From: Marivita geojedonensis
Lineage (GTDB): Bacteria; Pseudomonadota; Alphaproteobacteria; Rhodobacterales; Rhodobacteraceae
Length of the DNA stretch: 64,000 nucleotides
Direction of reading: 5' to 3'
NCBI RefSeq assembly: GCF_002115805.1
Contig: NZ_JFKC01000011.1
Location: 1-64,000, forward strand
Shown: positions 26,571-34,731 of the stretch, piece after piece
Position numbering within the stretch: position 1 is the stretch's first letter
How the letters are laid out: each line of letters opens with the position of its first letter
Translations under genes and position numbers: made by a program
The notes under the pieces: generated by a model
What the model saw: only the letters and a program-made list of their open reading frames with translations
The model's database searches: none
What the model was told of the DNA's origin: nothing

Positions 26571-27575
26571 ATGAAACGTGTTCTGGTCACCGGTACGGCC
26601 GGGTTCATCGGCTTTTATCTTGCTCGGCTACTGCTGGACGATGGGTTCGTTGTCCACGGGTACGACGCGATCACCGATTACTATGATGTGACGCTCAAGG
26701 AACGCCGCAACCAGATGTTGCTGCAATCTGCGGGCTACAGCTTTACCCATGCGACGCTGGAAGAGGACGGCACGTTTGAACGCGTTGCGGCCGAGTTCGC
26801 ACCGGACATCATTGTTCATCTCGCCGGGCAGGCGGGGGTGCGCTACTCGCTGGAGAACCCGCGCGCTTATCTGGACAGCAATCTCGTTGGGACGTTCAAC
26901 GTGATGGAGGCCGCGCGGCAGTTGGAGGTGGAGCATCTGTTGATGGCGTCCACATCGTCGGTCTATGGCGCAAACGAAGAGATGCCGTTCCGCGAGACTG
27001 ACAAGGCGGATACGCAGCTGACATTCTATGCGGCGACGAAGAAGGCCAATGAAAGCATGGCGCATTCGTATGCGCATCTGTGGAACATCCCCACCACCAT
27101 GTTTCGCTTCTTCACCGTGTATGGCCCGTGGGGGCGGCCGGACATGGCGCTCTTCAAGTTCACCAAGGGCATCTTCGAAGGCACGCCCATCGACATCTAC
27201 AACCACGGCGACATGTACCGTGACTTTACCTATGTCGAGGATCTGGTGCGGGGCATCCGGCTTTTGATGGATGCGGTGCCCGGTGGGCCGGAGACAGCCG
27301 TCGAGGGCGATACGCTCAGCCCGGCGGCCCCTTACCGGATCGTGAATATCGGCAACTCGGACAAGGTGCGTCTGCTCGATTTTATCGAGGCAATCGAGGC
27401 GGAGACCGGGATTGAAGCCAAGCGCAATTACATGGAGATGCAGAAGGGGGATGTGTTCGCCACTTGGGCCGATGCGTCGCTGCTGCGGAACCTGACGGGA
27501 TATGCGCCCAAGACCGATGTGCGCGAAGGGGTGGCAAAGTTCGTGGCGTGGTATCGGGACTATTACCAAGTCTGA
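26571..27575 (+). CDS. NAD-dependent nucleotide-sugar epimerase (UDP-glucuronate 4-epimerase-like)
   Basis: 334 residues from ATG 26571. Short-chain-dehydrogenase fold: GTAGFIGFYLA binds NAD, STSSVYG supplies the Ser/Thr, and FYAATKKANE carries the catalytic Tyr-x3-Lys. The segment FRFFTVYGPWGRPDMALFKFT is characteristic of UDP-glucuronate 4-epimerases (LpsL/Cap type). It would make UDP-galacturonate for surface polysaccharide, consistent with the glycan region at 12-22 kb. An upstream in-frame extension to 26529 is unlikely. Confidence 0.88.
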   Translation: MKRVLVTGTAGFIGFYLARLLLDDGFVVHGYDAITDYYDVTLKERRNQMLLQSAGYSFTHATLEEDGTFERVAAEFAPDIIVHLAGQAGVRYSLENPRAYLDSNLVGTFNVMEAARQLEVEHLLMASTSSVYGANEEMPFRETDKADTQLTFYAATKKANESMAHSYAHLWNIPTTMFRFFTVYGPWGRPDMALFKFTKGIFEGTPIDIYNHGDMYRDFTYVEDLVRGIRLLMDAVPGGPETAVEGDTLSPAAPYRIVNIGNSDKVRLLDFIEAIEAETGIEAKRNYMEMQKGDVFATWADASLLRNLTGYAPKTDVREGVAKFVAWYRDYYQV

Positions 27576-27707
27576 CGATTGATCGCGGTTGCAAGGCAAT
27601 CAGCCGCGATTATCAAGGAAAGCCGAAAAGTCTTGATTGACGAAAGGCATGGTCGCGCAGGCGTTGCGGCGCGATACTTAATGCATCAGCAACAAAGGGT
27701 ATCGCGC

Positions 27708-28541
27708 ATGACCACGTCATATTTTGCGCCCAAGGGTGGGCATCCGGAGCAGGACCAGCTTTTGACGGATCGCGCGATGTTCACCGAGGCCTATGCGGTG
27801 ATCCCCAAGGGCACGATGCGCGACATCACCACCAGCTTTCTGCCGTTCTGGGACAACACCCGCCTGTGGGTGATCGCGCGGCCGCTGACCGGCTTTGCCG
27901 AGACCTTTTCGCATTACATCATGGAGGTTGGCCCCGGTGGCGGGTCCGACCGTGCCGAGACCGACCCCGAGGCCGAAGGTGTGCTGTTCGTCGTCGAAGG
28001 GTCCATGACCCTGAGCGTGGGCGGGCAGACCCACGAGATGAAGGCGGGTGGTTATGCGTTCCTGCCGCCGCAATCCGGCTGGACCCTGCGCAACACAGGG
28101 ACGGAGCCTGTGCGCTTTCACTGGCTGCGCAAGGCGTATCAGGCGGTGGACGGGCTGGACTATCCTGAGGCGTTCGTCACCAACGAGGCGGATGTGACGC
28201 CGAACGCGATGCCGGGCACCGATGGTAAATGGGCGACGACACGGTTTGTCGATCCGACCGACCTGCGGCACGACATGCACGTCAACATTGTGACCTTCGA
28301 GCCGGGCGCTGTGATTCCGTTTGCCGAAACCCATGTGATGGAGCACGGGCTCTACGTACTGGAAGGCAAGGCGGTCTACCGGTTGAACCAGGATTGGGTC
28401 GAGGTGGAGGCCGGGGATTACATGTGGCTGCGCGCCTTCTGCCCGCAGGCCTGTTACTCTGGTGGGCCGGGGCGCTTCCGTTACCTGCTCTACAAGGATG
28501 TGAACCGGCACATGCCGTTGCGGCTGGGTACCGCGCGCTGA
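27708..28541 (+). CDS. allE: (S)-ureidoglycine aminohydrolase
   Basis: 277 residues from ATG 27708, a bicupin. The N-terminal part reads APKGGHPEQDQLLTDRAMFTEAY. The C-terminal cupin has the metal-binding pattern (FAETHVMEHGLYVLEGKAVYRLN, then VEAGDYMWLRAFCPQACYSGG). AllE is a manganese enzyme that turns (S)-ureidoglycine into (S)-ureidoglycolate and ammonia, the step before glyoxylate release in purine breakdown. It lies directly before the glyoxylate-consuming bhc operon, separated by a terminator, and about 20 kb from the other urate genes. Confidence 0.9.
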   Translation: MTTSYFAPKGGHPEQDQLLTDRAMFTEAYAVIPKGTMRDITTSFLPFWDNTRLWVIARPLTGFAETFSHYIMEVGPGGGSDRAETDPEAEGVLFVVEGSMTLSVGGQTHEMKAGGYAFLPPQSGWTLRNTGTEPVRFHWLRKAYQAVDGLDYPEAFVTNEADVTPNAMPGTDGKWATTRFVDPTDLRHDMHVNIVTFEPGAVIPFAETHVMEHGLYVLEGKAVYRLNQDWVEVEAGDYMWLRAFCPQACYSGGPGRFRYLLYKDVNRHMPLRLGTAR

Positions 28542-28568
28542 CCTGCTGCGATTCTGATGAAATCTACC

Positions 28569-28605
28569 TGAAAAGCGCATCCAAACGGGTGCGCTTTTCA
28601 TTTTT
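28569..28605 (+). terminator. Rho-independent terminator after allE
   Basis: An 11-bp perfect stem TGAAAAGCGCA / TGCGCTTTTCA with a 10-base loop, followed by TTTTT. It lies 28 bp after the allE stop, so allE and bhcA have separate transcripts unless there is readthrough. Confidence 0.85.
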
Positions 28606-28615
28606 CAAAAAATCA

Positions 28616-28680
28616 TTTCATAATATGAAAAATATAATCATTTGTTTTTATGTAGTTTTGTAGATTTTCAAAATATGAAA
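28616..28680. promoter_or_regulatory. Twin operator dyads upstream of bhcA
   Basis: Two near-identical 15-bp dyads, TTTCATAATATGAAA at 28616-28630 and TTTCAAAATATGAAA at 28666-28680, lie exactly 50 bp apart in a very AT-rich stretch. A candidate promoter follows (TTGTGT at 28697, 17 bp, TAGTTT at 28720), then GGAGGAGAG and the bhcA ATG. Sites upstream of the -35 box suggest an activator. In Paracoccus the IclR-type BhcR controls this operon; whether these are BhcR sites is inference. Confidence 0.55.
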
Positions 28681-28749
28681 AATAATTTCGAAAAAATTGT
28701 GTGGTGCGGATCGGTCGCGTAGTTTGATGGCAATTGGAGGAGAGACACC

Positions 28750-29943
28750 ATGAGTTTCCAGAACCCCGTTTTCATTCCCGGCCCGACCAACATCCCAGAA
28801 TCGCTGCGCAAGGCGTGCGATATGCCGACGATCGACCACCGGTCGCCACTGTTCGGTCAGATCCTGCACCCGGCCCGCAAGGCGGTTCAGCAAATTCTGA
28901 AAAGCACCAGCGCCGAGGTGTTCATCTTCCCGGCATCTGGGACTGGCGGTTGGGAAACCGCGCTGACCAACACGCTCAGCGCCGGCGACACCGTTCTGGT
29001 TGCACGCAACGGCATGTTCTCGCACCGCTGGATCGACATGTGTGAACGCTTTGGTCTGGATGTGATCATCGTGGACGTGGCCTGGGGCAATGGCATTCCG
29101 GCGGATCGCTACGAAGAGATTCTGACCAAGGACACGGCGCACCGGATCAAGGCGGTTCTGGCCACACACAATGAAACAGCGACAGGTGTGAAATCTGACA
29201 TCGCCGCCGTGCGCCGTGCGATGGACGCGGCCAAGCACCCGGCCTTGCTCATGGTGGATGGCGTGTCGTCGATCGCGTCGATGGATTTCCGCTTTGACGA
29301 GTGGGGTGTCGACGTTGCCGTGACCGGGTCGCAAAAGGGTTTCATGCTGCCCGCCGGGCTGGCAATTGTCGGGTTCAGCCAGAAGGCTATGGAGGCGACC
29401 AAGACCGCCGGCCTGTTCCGCACCTTCTTTGACGTGCACGACATGATGAAGGGGTACGCCAACAACGCCTATCCCTACACGCCCGCCGTTGGTCTGATGA
29501 ACGGCCTGAACGAGGCATGCCGCATGTTGCAGGCCGAAGGTCTGGAGAACGTGTTCGCACGTCATATCCGCATCGCCGAAGGCGTGCGTGCTGCGGTGGA
29601 CGCGTGGGGTTTGAAGCTTTGTGCGGAAACGCCGGATGTCTATTCCGATACAGTGTCCGCGATCCGGACTCCCGAAGGGTTCAATGCGTCTGACATCGTG
29701 TCCCATGCGGCGACAACCTATGGCGTGGCCTTTGGGACAGGTCTCGGTGACGTTGCCGGCAAGGTGTTCCGCATCGGTCACTTGGGCAGCCTCACAGACG
29801 TAATGGCGCTGTCGGGCATCGCCACGGCCGAGATGTGCATGGTTGACCTTGGCCTCGACATCAAGCTTGGCTCGGGTGTGGCTGCGGCGCAGGACTACTA
29901 TCGTCAAGGTTCCAACATCGCGCAGAAGGTGGCGGCAGAATGA
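28750..29943 (+). CDS. bhcA: L-aspartate:glyoxylate aminotransferase (BHAC)
   Basis: 397 residues, class V aminotransferase of the serine-glyoxylate type. It starts with FIPGPTNIPESLRKACDMP, and the PLP lysine is in AVTGSQKGFMLPAG. In the beta-hydroxyaspartate cycle this enzyme aminates glyoxylate to glycine using aspartate. Assignment to BhcA rather than a serine-glyoxylate enzyme rests on the order of four genes (aminotransferase, dehydratase, aldolase, reductase), which matches the known bhcABCD cluster. The stop overlaps bhcB as ATGA. Confidence 0.9.
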   Translation: MSFQNPVFIPGPTNIPESLRKACDMPTIDHRSPLFGQILHPARKAVQQILKSTSAEVFIFPASGTGGWETALTNTLSAGDTVLVARNGMFSHRWIDMCERFGLDVIIVDVAWGNGIPADRYEEILTKDTAHRIKAVLATHNETATGVKSDIAAVRRAMDAAKHPALLMVDGVSSIASMDFRFDEWGVDVAVTGSQKGFMLPAGLAIVGFSQKAMEATKTAGLFRTFFDVHDMMKGYANNAYPYTPAVGLMNGLNEACRMLQAEGLENVFARHIRIAEGVRAAVDAWGLKLCAETPDVYSDTVSAIRTPEGFNASDIVSHAATTYGVAFGTGLGDVAGKVFRIGHLGSLTDVMALSGIATAEMCMVDLGLDIKLGSGVAAAQDYYRQGSNIAQKVAAE

Positions 29944-30908
29944 AAGACATGAGCATGATCATTCCAACGTATGAGGACATGCTGGCAGCGCATGAGCGGA
30001 TCAAACCGCACATCCGCCGGACGCCCGTGATGCAGTCGGACTACCTGAACGAACTGACCGGCGCGCAGCTGTTCTTCAAGTGCGAGAACTTCCAGGAGCC
30101 GGGCGCGTTCAAGGTGCGCGGCGGATCGAACGCGGTGTTCGGGCTGAGCGATGAAGAAGCGCAGCGCGGGGTCTGCACACATTCCTCGGGCAACCACGCT
30201 TTGTGTCTTAGCTATGCGGCTGGTCGCCGGGGTATTCCCTGCAACGTGGTTATGCCGCGCACGGCGCCGCAGGCCAAGAAGGACGCGGTGCGTCGCTATG
30301 GCGGCACCATCACCGAATGTGAGCCGTCGACCACATCGCGCGAGGCGGTGTTTGCCGAGGTGCAGGCGCGCACTGGTGGTGAATTCGTGCATCCCTACAA
30401 CGATCCGCGCGTGATTGCGGGTCAGGGCACCTGTTCCAAGGAATTCATGGAGCAGACCGATGGTCTCGACATGATGGTGGCACCCATTGGGGGCGGGGGA
30501 ATGATCTCGGGCACCTGTCTGACGCTGTCGACACTGGCGCCCGAGGTCAGCATCATCGCCGCCGAACCGGAGCAGGCCGACGACGCCTATCGCAGCTTCA
30601 AGGCAGGCCACATCATTGCCGATGACGCGCCCGAGACGATCGCGGATGGCCTCAAAGTTCCGCTCAAGGACCTGACATGGCATTTTGTGTCGAACCACGT
30701 GTCCGACATCATGACCGCGTCGGAACAAGAGATCATCGACGCGATGAAGATCACGTGGAAGTACCTGCGCATCGTGATGGAGCCGTCCTGCGCCGTTCCG
30801 CTCGCAGTGATCCTCAAGAACAAAGAGGCGTTCGCGGGCAAACGTGTCGGCGTAGTCGTCACCGGGGGCAATGTGGACCTCGATAAACTGCCGTGGATGG
30901 CGCAGTAA
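29940..30908 (+). CDS. bhcB: beta-hydroxyaspartate dehydratase
   Basis: 322 residues, fold-type II PLP enzyme of the threonine dehydratase/serine racemase family. The PLP lysine is in PGAFKVRGGSNA, the substrate loop is SSGNHALCLSYAA, and the phosphate-binding loop is GGGGMISG. In the cycle it dehydrates (2R,3S)-beta-hydroxyaspartate to iminosuccinate. It overlaps bhcA by 4 bp. A second in-frame ATG lies at 29949. Confidence 0.9.
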   Translation: MKDMSMIIPTYEDMLAAHERIKPHIRRTPVMQSDYLNELTGAQLFFKCENFQEPGAFKVRGGSNAVFGLSDEEAQRGVCTHSSGNHALCLSYAAGRRGIPCNVVMPRTAPQAKKDAVRRYGGTITECEPSTTSREAVFAEVQARTGGEFVHPYNDPRVIAGQGTCSKEFMEQTDGLDMMVAPIGGGGMISGTCLTLSTLAPEVSIIAAEPEQADDAYRSFKAGHIIADDAPETIADGLKVPLKDLTWHFVSNHVSDIMTASEQEIIDAMKITWKYLRIVMEPSCAVPLAVILKNKEAFAGKRVGVVVTGGNVDLDKLPWMAQ

Positions 30909-30929
30909 TCGCGCTTCCATATACGTTTT

Positions 30930-30945
30930 GTTTCCGATAGGAAAC
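30930..30945. promoter_or_regulatory. Palindrome between bhcB and bhcC
   Basis: A perfect 16-bp palindrome GTTTCCGATAGGAAAC (arms GTTTCC/GGAAAC, 4-base centre) in the 106-bp gap before bhcC. It shares the TTTC ... GAAA frame of the dyads upstream of bhcA, so it may be an internal operator; a weak hairpin is the alternative. Confidence 0.4.
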
Positions 30946-31014
30946 TTCTGAGAATATACGACACATGCCGATTCCGCGCGATGACCGCGCTCGGCTTATA
31001 ATCGGAGAGACGCA

Positions 31015-32178
31015 ATGAAAGACATGAGCATTCTGGACGACTACGAAGTGGGCTACGACATCCCGGCCAAGCCTGGCATGAGCGAAGCCGAGGTGCAGAC
31101 ACCCTGCCTCGTGCTCGACCTCGACGCGCTGGAGCGCAACGTCAAGAAGATGGGCGACTACGCCAAGGCGCATGGCATGCGTCACCGCGTTCATGGCAAA
31201 ATGCACAAGTCCGTCGATGTCGCTCTGATGCAGGTCGAGCTGGGCGGCGCGTGTGGCGTCTGCTGTCAGAAAGTCTCCGAGGCGGAAGTGTTCGCCCGTG
31301 GCGGCATCAAGGATGTTCTGGTGTCGAACCAAGTGCGTGACCCGGCCAAGATCGACCGCCTGGCACGTATGCCCAAGCTGGGTGCGCGGACGATCTGCTG
31401 TGTCGACGATCTAGCCAACGTGGCCGACCTTTCGGCAGCGGCGGTCAAGCATGGTACGCAGATCGAATGTCTGGTCGAGATCGACTGCGGCGCGGGCCGC
31501 TGTGGTGTGACCACGACACCGGAAGTTGTCGAGATTGCCAAGGCGATCGACGCGGCAGAGGGGCTCAAGTTTGCCGGCATCCAGGCCTATCAGGGCGCGA
31601 TGCAGCACATGGACAGCTATGACGATCGCAAAGCGAAGATCGACATCGCCGTGGCACAGGTGAAGGACGCGGTGGACGCTCTGAAAGCCGAAGGTCTTGA
31701 GTGCGACATCGTCGGCGGCGGTGGCACCGGGTCGTATTACTTCGAGTCCAATTCGGGTGTGTATAACGAGCTTCAGTGCGGATCTTATGCGTTCATGGAC
31801 GCGGATTACGGCCGTATCCTCGACAAGGACGGCAAGCGCATCGACCAGGGCGAGTGGGAGAACGCGCTTTTCATCCTGACCTCGGTGATGAGCCACGCGA
31901 AGGCCGACAAAGCGATTGTCGATGCGGGCCTCAAGGCGCAGTCGGTTGATAGCGGTCTGCCGGTGATCTTTGGCCGTGATGACGTGCAGTACGTCAAATG
32001 CTCGGACGAGCATGGCGTGGTGATGGACCCGAACGGCGCGCTCAAGGTCAATGACAAGCTCAAGCTGGTTCCGGGCCATTGCGATCCGACCTGCAACGTG
32101 CACGATTGGTATGTCGGCATCCGCAACGGCGTTGTGGAAACAGTCTGGCCGGTCTCGGCGCGCGGTCGGGCATATTGA
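31015..32178 (+). CDS. bhcC: beta-hydroxyaspartate aldolase
   Basis: 387 residues, in the D-threonine aldolase-like (fold-type III PLP) family. It begins with a tail that leads into TPCLVLDLDALERNV. The PLP lysine lies in HRVHGKMHKSVDVAL, and the metal site is in the C-terminal PGHCDPTCNVHDW. In the cycle it condenses glycine with a second glyoxylate to give (2R,3S)-beta-hydroxyaspartate. The first 17 bases of its coding sequence are identical to those of bhcB. GGAGAG precedes the start. Confidence 0.9.
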   Translation: MKDMSILDDYEVGYDIPAKPGMSEAEVQTPCLVLDLDALERNVKKMGDYAKAHGMRHRVHGKMHKSVDVALMQVELGGACGVCCQKVSEAEVFARGGIKDVLVSNQVRDPAKIDRLARMPKLGARTICCVDDLANVADLSAAAVKHGTQIECLVEIDCGAGRCGVTTTPEVVEIAKAIDAAEGLKFAGIQAYQGAMQHMDSYDDRKAKIDIAVAQVKDAVDALKAEGLECDIVGGGGTGSYYFESNSGVYNELQCGSYAFMDADYGRILDKDGKRIDQGEWENALFILTSVMSHAKADKAIVDAGLKAQSVDSGLPVIFGRDDVQYVKCSDEHGVVMDPNGALKVNDKLKLVPGHCDPTCNVHDWYVGIRNGVVETVWPVSARGRAY

Positions 32179-32206
32179 TGTCGTCGCGCTGACGCGCGCC
32201 GACACC

Positions 32207-32250
32207 TGGGGGCTCTGCCCCCAGACCCCCGAGGTATTTGGAAAACGAAG
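32207..32250 (+). repeat. Rhodobacterales-type intergenic repeat
   Basis: A hairpin TGGGGG-CTCTG-CCCCCA at 32207-32223, followed by GACCCCCGAGGTATTTG and an A/G-rich tail. The run CTCTGCCCCC, then CCCCCGAGGTATTT, resembles a short repeat dispersed in roseobacter genomes; this identification is from memory and was not searched. It sits in the 128-bp gap between bhcC and bhcD and could attenuate expression of bhcD. Confidence 0.5.
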
Positions 32251-32306
32251 AAGACTAGGACGGTGCGCAGCGTGGACTGTCGCACCGTTTTTGTGAGGGA
32301 GAGACC

Positions 32307-33272
32307 ATGTATATCGTTCCGGAAGCCATGATTGCTGATCTGGTGTCACGCGAAGCCTCGTTCGAGGCGGTGGAGCAGGTGTTTGCCGCGATGGCGGCGA
32401 AGGATGCCTATAACTTTCCGGTGGTGCGCGAGGCGATTGGCCATGAGGATGCGCTCTATGGCTTCAAGGGTGGGTTTGACCGGGTGGGCGGTGCGCTGGG
32501 CCTGAAGGCCGGAGGGTACTGGCCGCACAACCTCGAGAAGCGCGGGCTGATCAACCACCAGTCGACGGTGTTCCTGTTCGATCCGGATACCGGCAAGGTT
32601 CGGGCGATGGTCGGGGGGAACCTGTTGACCGCCTTGCGGACGGCGGCGGCGTCTTCGGTGTCGATCAAACATCTGGCGCGGGCGGATGCCAGGGTCATGG
32701 GTATGGTTGGCGCGGGTCATCAGGCGACGTTCCAGCTGCGCGCGGCGCTGGAGCAGCGGCCGTTCGAGAAGGTGATCGGGTGGAACTACCATCCAGAGAT
32801 GCTGCCCAATATCGAGAAGGTCGCGAACGAGGCCGGTGTGCCGTTTGAGGCGGTGGACCTACCGGGGATGGCCGAGGCGGATGTGATCATTTCGATCACC
32901 TCGGCTTTTGCGCCGTCACTGATGGCAGATCATGTCAGCCCGGGAACCCATCTGGCCTGCATGGGCACCGACACCAAGGGCAAGCAGGAGGTCGAGTCGG
33001 CGCTTCTGGCGCGGGCCAAGGTATTCACGGATGAGGTGGCGCAGTCGGTCAGCATTGGTGAGGCGCAGCACGCGGTGGCTGCCGGTCTGATCGCGGAAAG
33101 CGACGTGACCGAGATCGGCGCGGTGATCAACGGCACCCATCCGGGGCGGACATCGGGCGATGACATCACTCTGTTCGATGGCACGGGAGTCGGGCTTCAG
33201 GATCTGGCGGTGGCGTCGAAAGTTGTCGATCTGGCCATCGAGCGTGGTGTGGCGATCGAGGTTGATTTCTGA
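32307..33272 (+). CDS. bhcD: Iminosuccinate reductase
   Basis: 321 residues, ornithine cyclodeaminase/mu-crystallin family. NAD-binding motif GMVGAGHQATFQLRA near residue 130; substrate-binding segment FKGGFDRVGGALGLKAGGYWPHN. In the cycle it reduces iminosuccinate to L-aspartate, which regenerates the amino donor for BhcA. GGGAGAG precedes the ATG. No IclR-type bhcR gene adjoins the operon on either side. Confidence 0.9.
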   Translation: MYIVPEAMIADLVSREASFEAVEQVFAAMAAKDAYNFPVVREAIGHEDALYGFKGGFDRVGGALGLKAGGYWPHNLEKRGLINHQSTVFLFDPDTGKVRAMVGGNLLTALRTAAASSVSIKHLARADARVMGMVGAGHQATFQLRAALEQRPFEKVIGWNYHPEMLPNIEKVANEAGVPFEAVDLPGMAEADVIISITSAFAPSLMADHVSPGTHLACMGTDTKGKQEVESALLARAKVFTDEVAQSVSIGEAQHAVAAGLIAESDVTEIGAVINGTHPGRTSGDDITLFDGTGVGLQDLAVASKVVDLAIERGVAIEVDF

Positions 33273-33403
33273 TCGGTTTGAGTTTGGCAACTCAGTCAAC
33301 GCGGGTCGTTCCCATGGATTGCCCTTGTCGGTCTGCTGTCTATGGTCCGGGATTTGACGAGATGTTGCGCTATGATCTCTAGGCGCACTCAGAGGGGGTA
33401 GAG

Positions 33404-33928
33404 ATGGCGAAAGGTTTTGCAGTTGGGGCGGAGGTGCCCGATATCGCGCTTCCGGCAACCGATGGACAGACAATCAATCTGCGCCGTTTGACCGGAGTTT
33501 CGGTTGTGTATGCATACCCGCGCACCGGCGTGCCAGGCGCTGTACCGATTCTGGGATGGGGCGACATTCCCGGTGCAACCGGATGTACGCCCCAGTCATG
33601 TGGGTTTCGCGACCATCACGCCGAGCTTCTTGCCGCCGGGGCATCGCAGGTGTTTGGGTTGTCGACACAGGACACCGCGTATCAAAAAGAAGCGGTGGAC
33701 CGTTTGCAGCTTCCGTTTGCAATCCTGTCGGATGAAGAGTTGCGATTTGCCAGCGCTCTGGGGCTGACCACTTTTGAGGCAGGAGGCATGGTGCTGTTGA
33801 AGCGGGTTAGTTTCGTGATCGAGGACGGCCGCTTGATCATGGTGATGCCTGACGTACCTGACCCGGCGGAAAACGCAGAAGAGGTTCTCGCCTGGCTTCG
33901 TGGCCGCCCTCGGACTCCGTCCGCGTGA
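33404..33928 (+). CDS. Peroxiredoxin, BCP/PrxQ type
   Basis: 174 residues. The active-site segment GATGCTPQSCGFRDH places two cysteines five residues apart, the BCP/PrxQ arrangement of peroxidatic and resolving Cys. An extra loop of about 15 residues (GVPGAVPILGWGDIP) precedes the site where most family members have only PKxxTP. The later part (FGLSTQDTAYQKEAV, LPFAILSDEELRFA) is conventional. It should reduce peroxides with thioredoxin. Its stop abuts the stop of the convergent PanB-like gene with no gap. Confidence 0.85.
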   Translation: MAKGFAVGAEVPDIALPATDGQTINLRRLTGVSVVYAYPRTGVPGAVPILGWGDIPGATGCTPQSCGFRDHHAELLAAGASQVFGLSTQDTAYQKEAVDRLQLPFAILSDEELRFASALGLTTFEAGGMVLLKRVSFVIEDGRLIMVMPDVPDPAENAEEVLAWLRGRPRTPSA

Positions 33929-34729
33929 TCACTTGTCGAGATCGGCGATGAACTGGTCCAGTTCGGCGTCATCAATACTGACGCTGTGTTCACGCGCCGG
34001 GTAGACACCCGAGGCGACATCAGCACGAAACTCCTGAAAAGCGGTGACACGTTCCTGTTGCAGTCGCGCGAACTCGGCATTGAAGTCGCGGTACCTTTTG
34101 GCGTGGCGGGGTGTGTGGCCCTGCGTTTGGCCCAGGACATCATCGGCAAAGAGATATTGCGCATCGGCATATGGGCCGGCGCCCATTCCAAGCAGGACAA
34201 GACTGGTTCGTTTGGCGATTTCTTCGGCGACGCGATCCGGCACGACTTCGAGTTCCGCGCCAAAGCAGCCGATGTATTCCAGCATCTTCACGTGATCAAA
34301 GACACTGCGGGCACTTTCGGCGGTTTTGCCGACGGCTTTGAAACCACCTGTCCATGTGGCCTTGGACGGGATGAGGCCCACATGGCTGACCACCGGGATG
34401 CCATCGTCGGTCAATGCACGGATTGTTCCCGGCGAAGATGCGCAATAAACGCAATCTCCGCCGATCTGCATCGCACGATGCGCGGCGCGCTGGTAGTCCT
34501 CCTGCGTGACGAGTTCGCCGTAAAGGAGGCCGACCTGAACGAAACAGTCACCGGCCGCGTCGCGCATGTCCGGTGACCAGAGCGGGTCGATGATGGACAA
34601 CATATCGATCCCTGCCTCGGCTGCCGCCTCCGCTTCTTCAGGCGTTTCAACATACAGCATGGTCAGGGTGCGCTTTCCCTTAAGGTCGCGGATGTCGGCG
34701 ACGGTGGGTCGGGTGTGATAGAGGCCCAT
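33929..34729 (-). CDS. PanB-like ketopantoate hydroxymethyltransferase paralogue
   Basis: 266 residues from ATG 34729; the upstream extension overlaps the Rieske gene. The central and C-terminal parts follow PanB closely: GIPVVSHVGLIPSKATWTGG, the AELEVVPDRVAEEIAKRTS segment, LLGMGAGPYADAQ, and PAREHSVSI. The early catalytic region differs (SIIDPLWSPDMRD where PanB has a GDS motif). PanB moves a hydroxymethyl group from methylene-tetrahydrofolate to a 2-oxoacid. Being last in an operon with a Rieske protein and an oxygenase suggests a catabolic one-carbon role, not pantothenate synthesis; that is inference. Confidence 0.75.
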   Translation of the reverse strand: MGLYHTRPTVADIRDLKGKRTLTMLYVETPEEAEAAAEAGIDMLSIIDPLWSPDMRDAAGDCFVQVGLLYGELVTQEDYQRAAHRAMQIGGDCVYCASSPGTIRALTDDGIPVVSHVGLIPSKATWTGGFKAVGKTAESARSVFDHVKMLEYIGCFGAELEVVPDRVAEEIAKRTSLVLLGMGAGPYADAQYLFADDVLGQTQGHTPRHAKRYRDFNAEFARLQQERVTAFQEFRADVASGVYPAREHSVSIDDAELDQFIADLDK

Positions 34730-34731
34730 TT

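Noticed and set aside
28648-29907. 419-codon minus-strand frame over bhcA
   Set aside because: Antisense shadow of bhcA, with no motif of an IclR or any other regulator, so it is not the missing bhcR.
33279-33294. TGAGTT-TGGC-AACTCA hairpin after bhcD as a terminator
   Set aside because: The stem is only six weak pairs, with no T-run.
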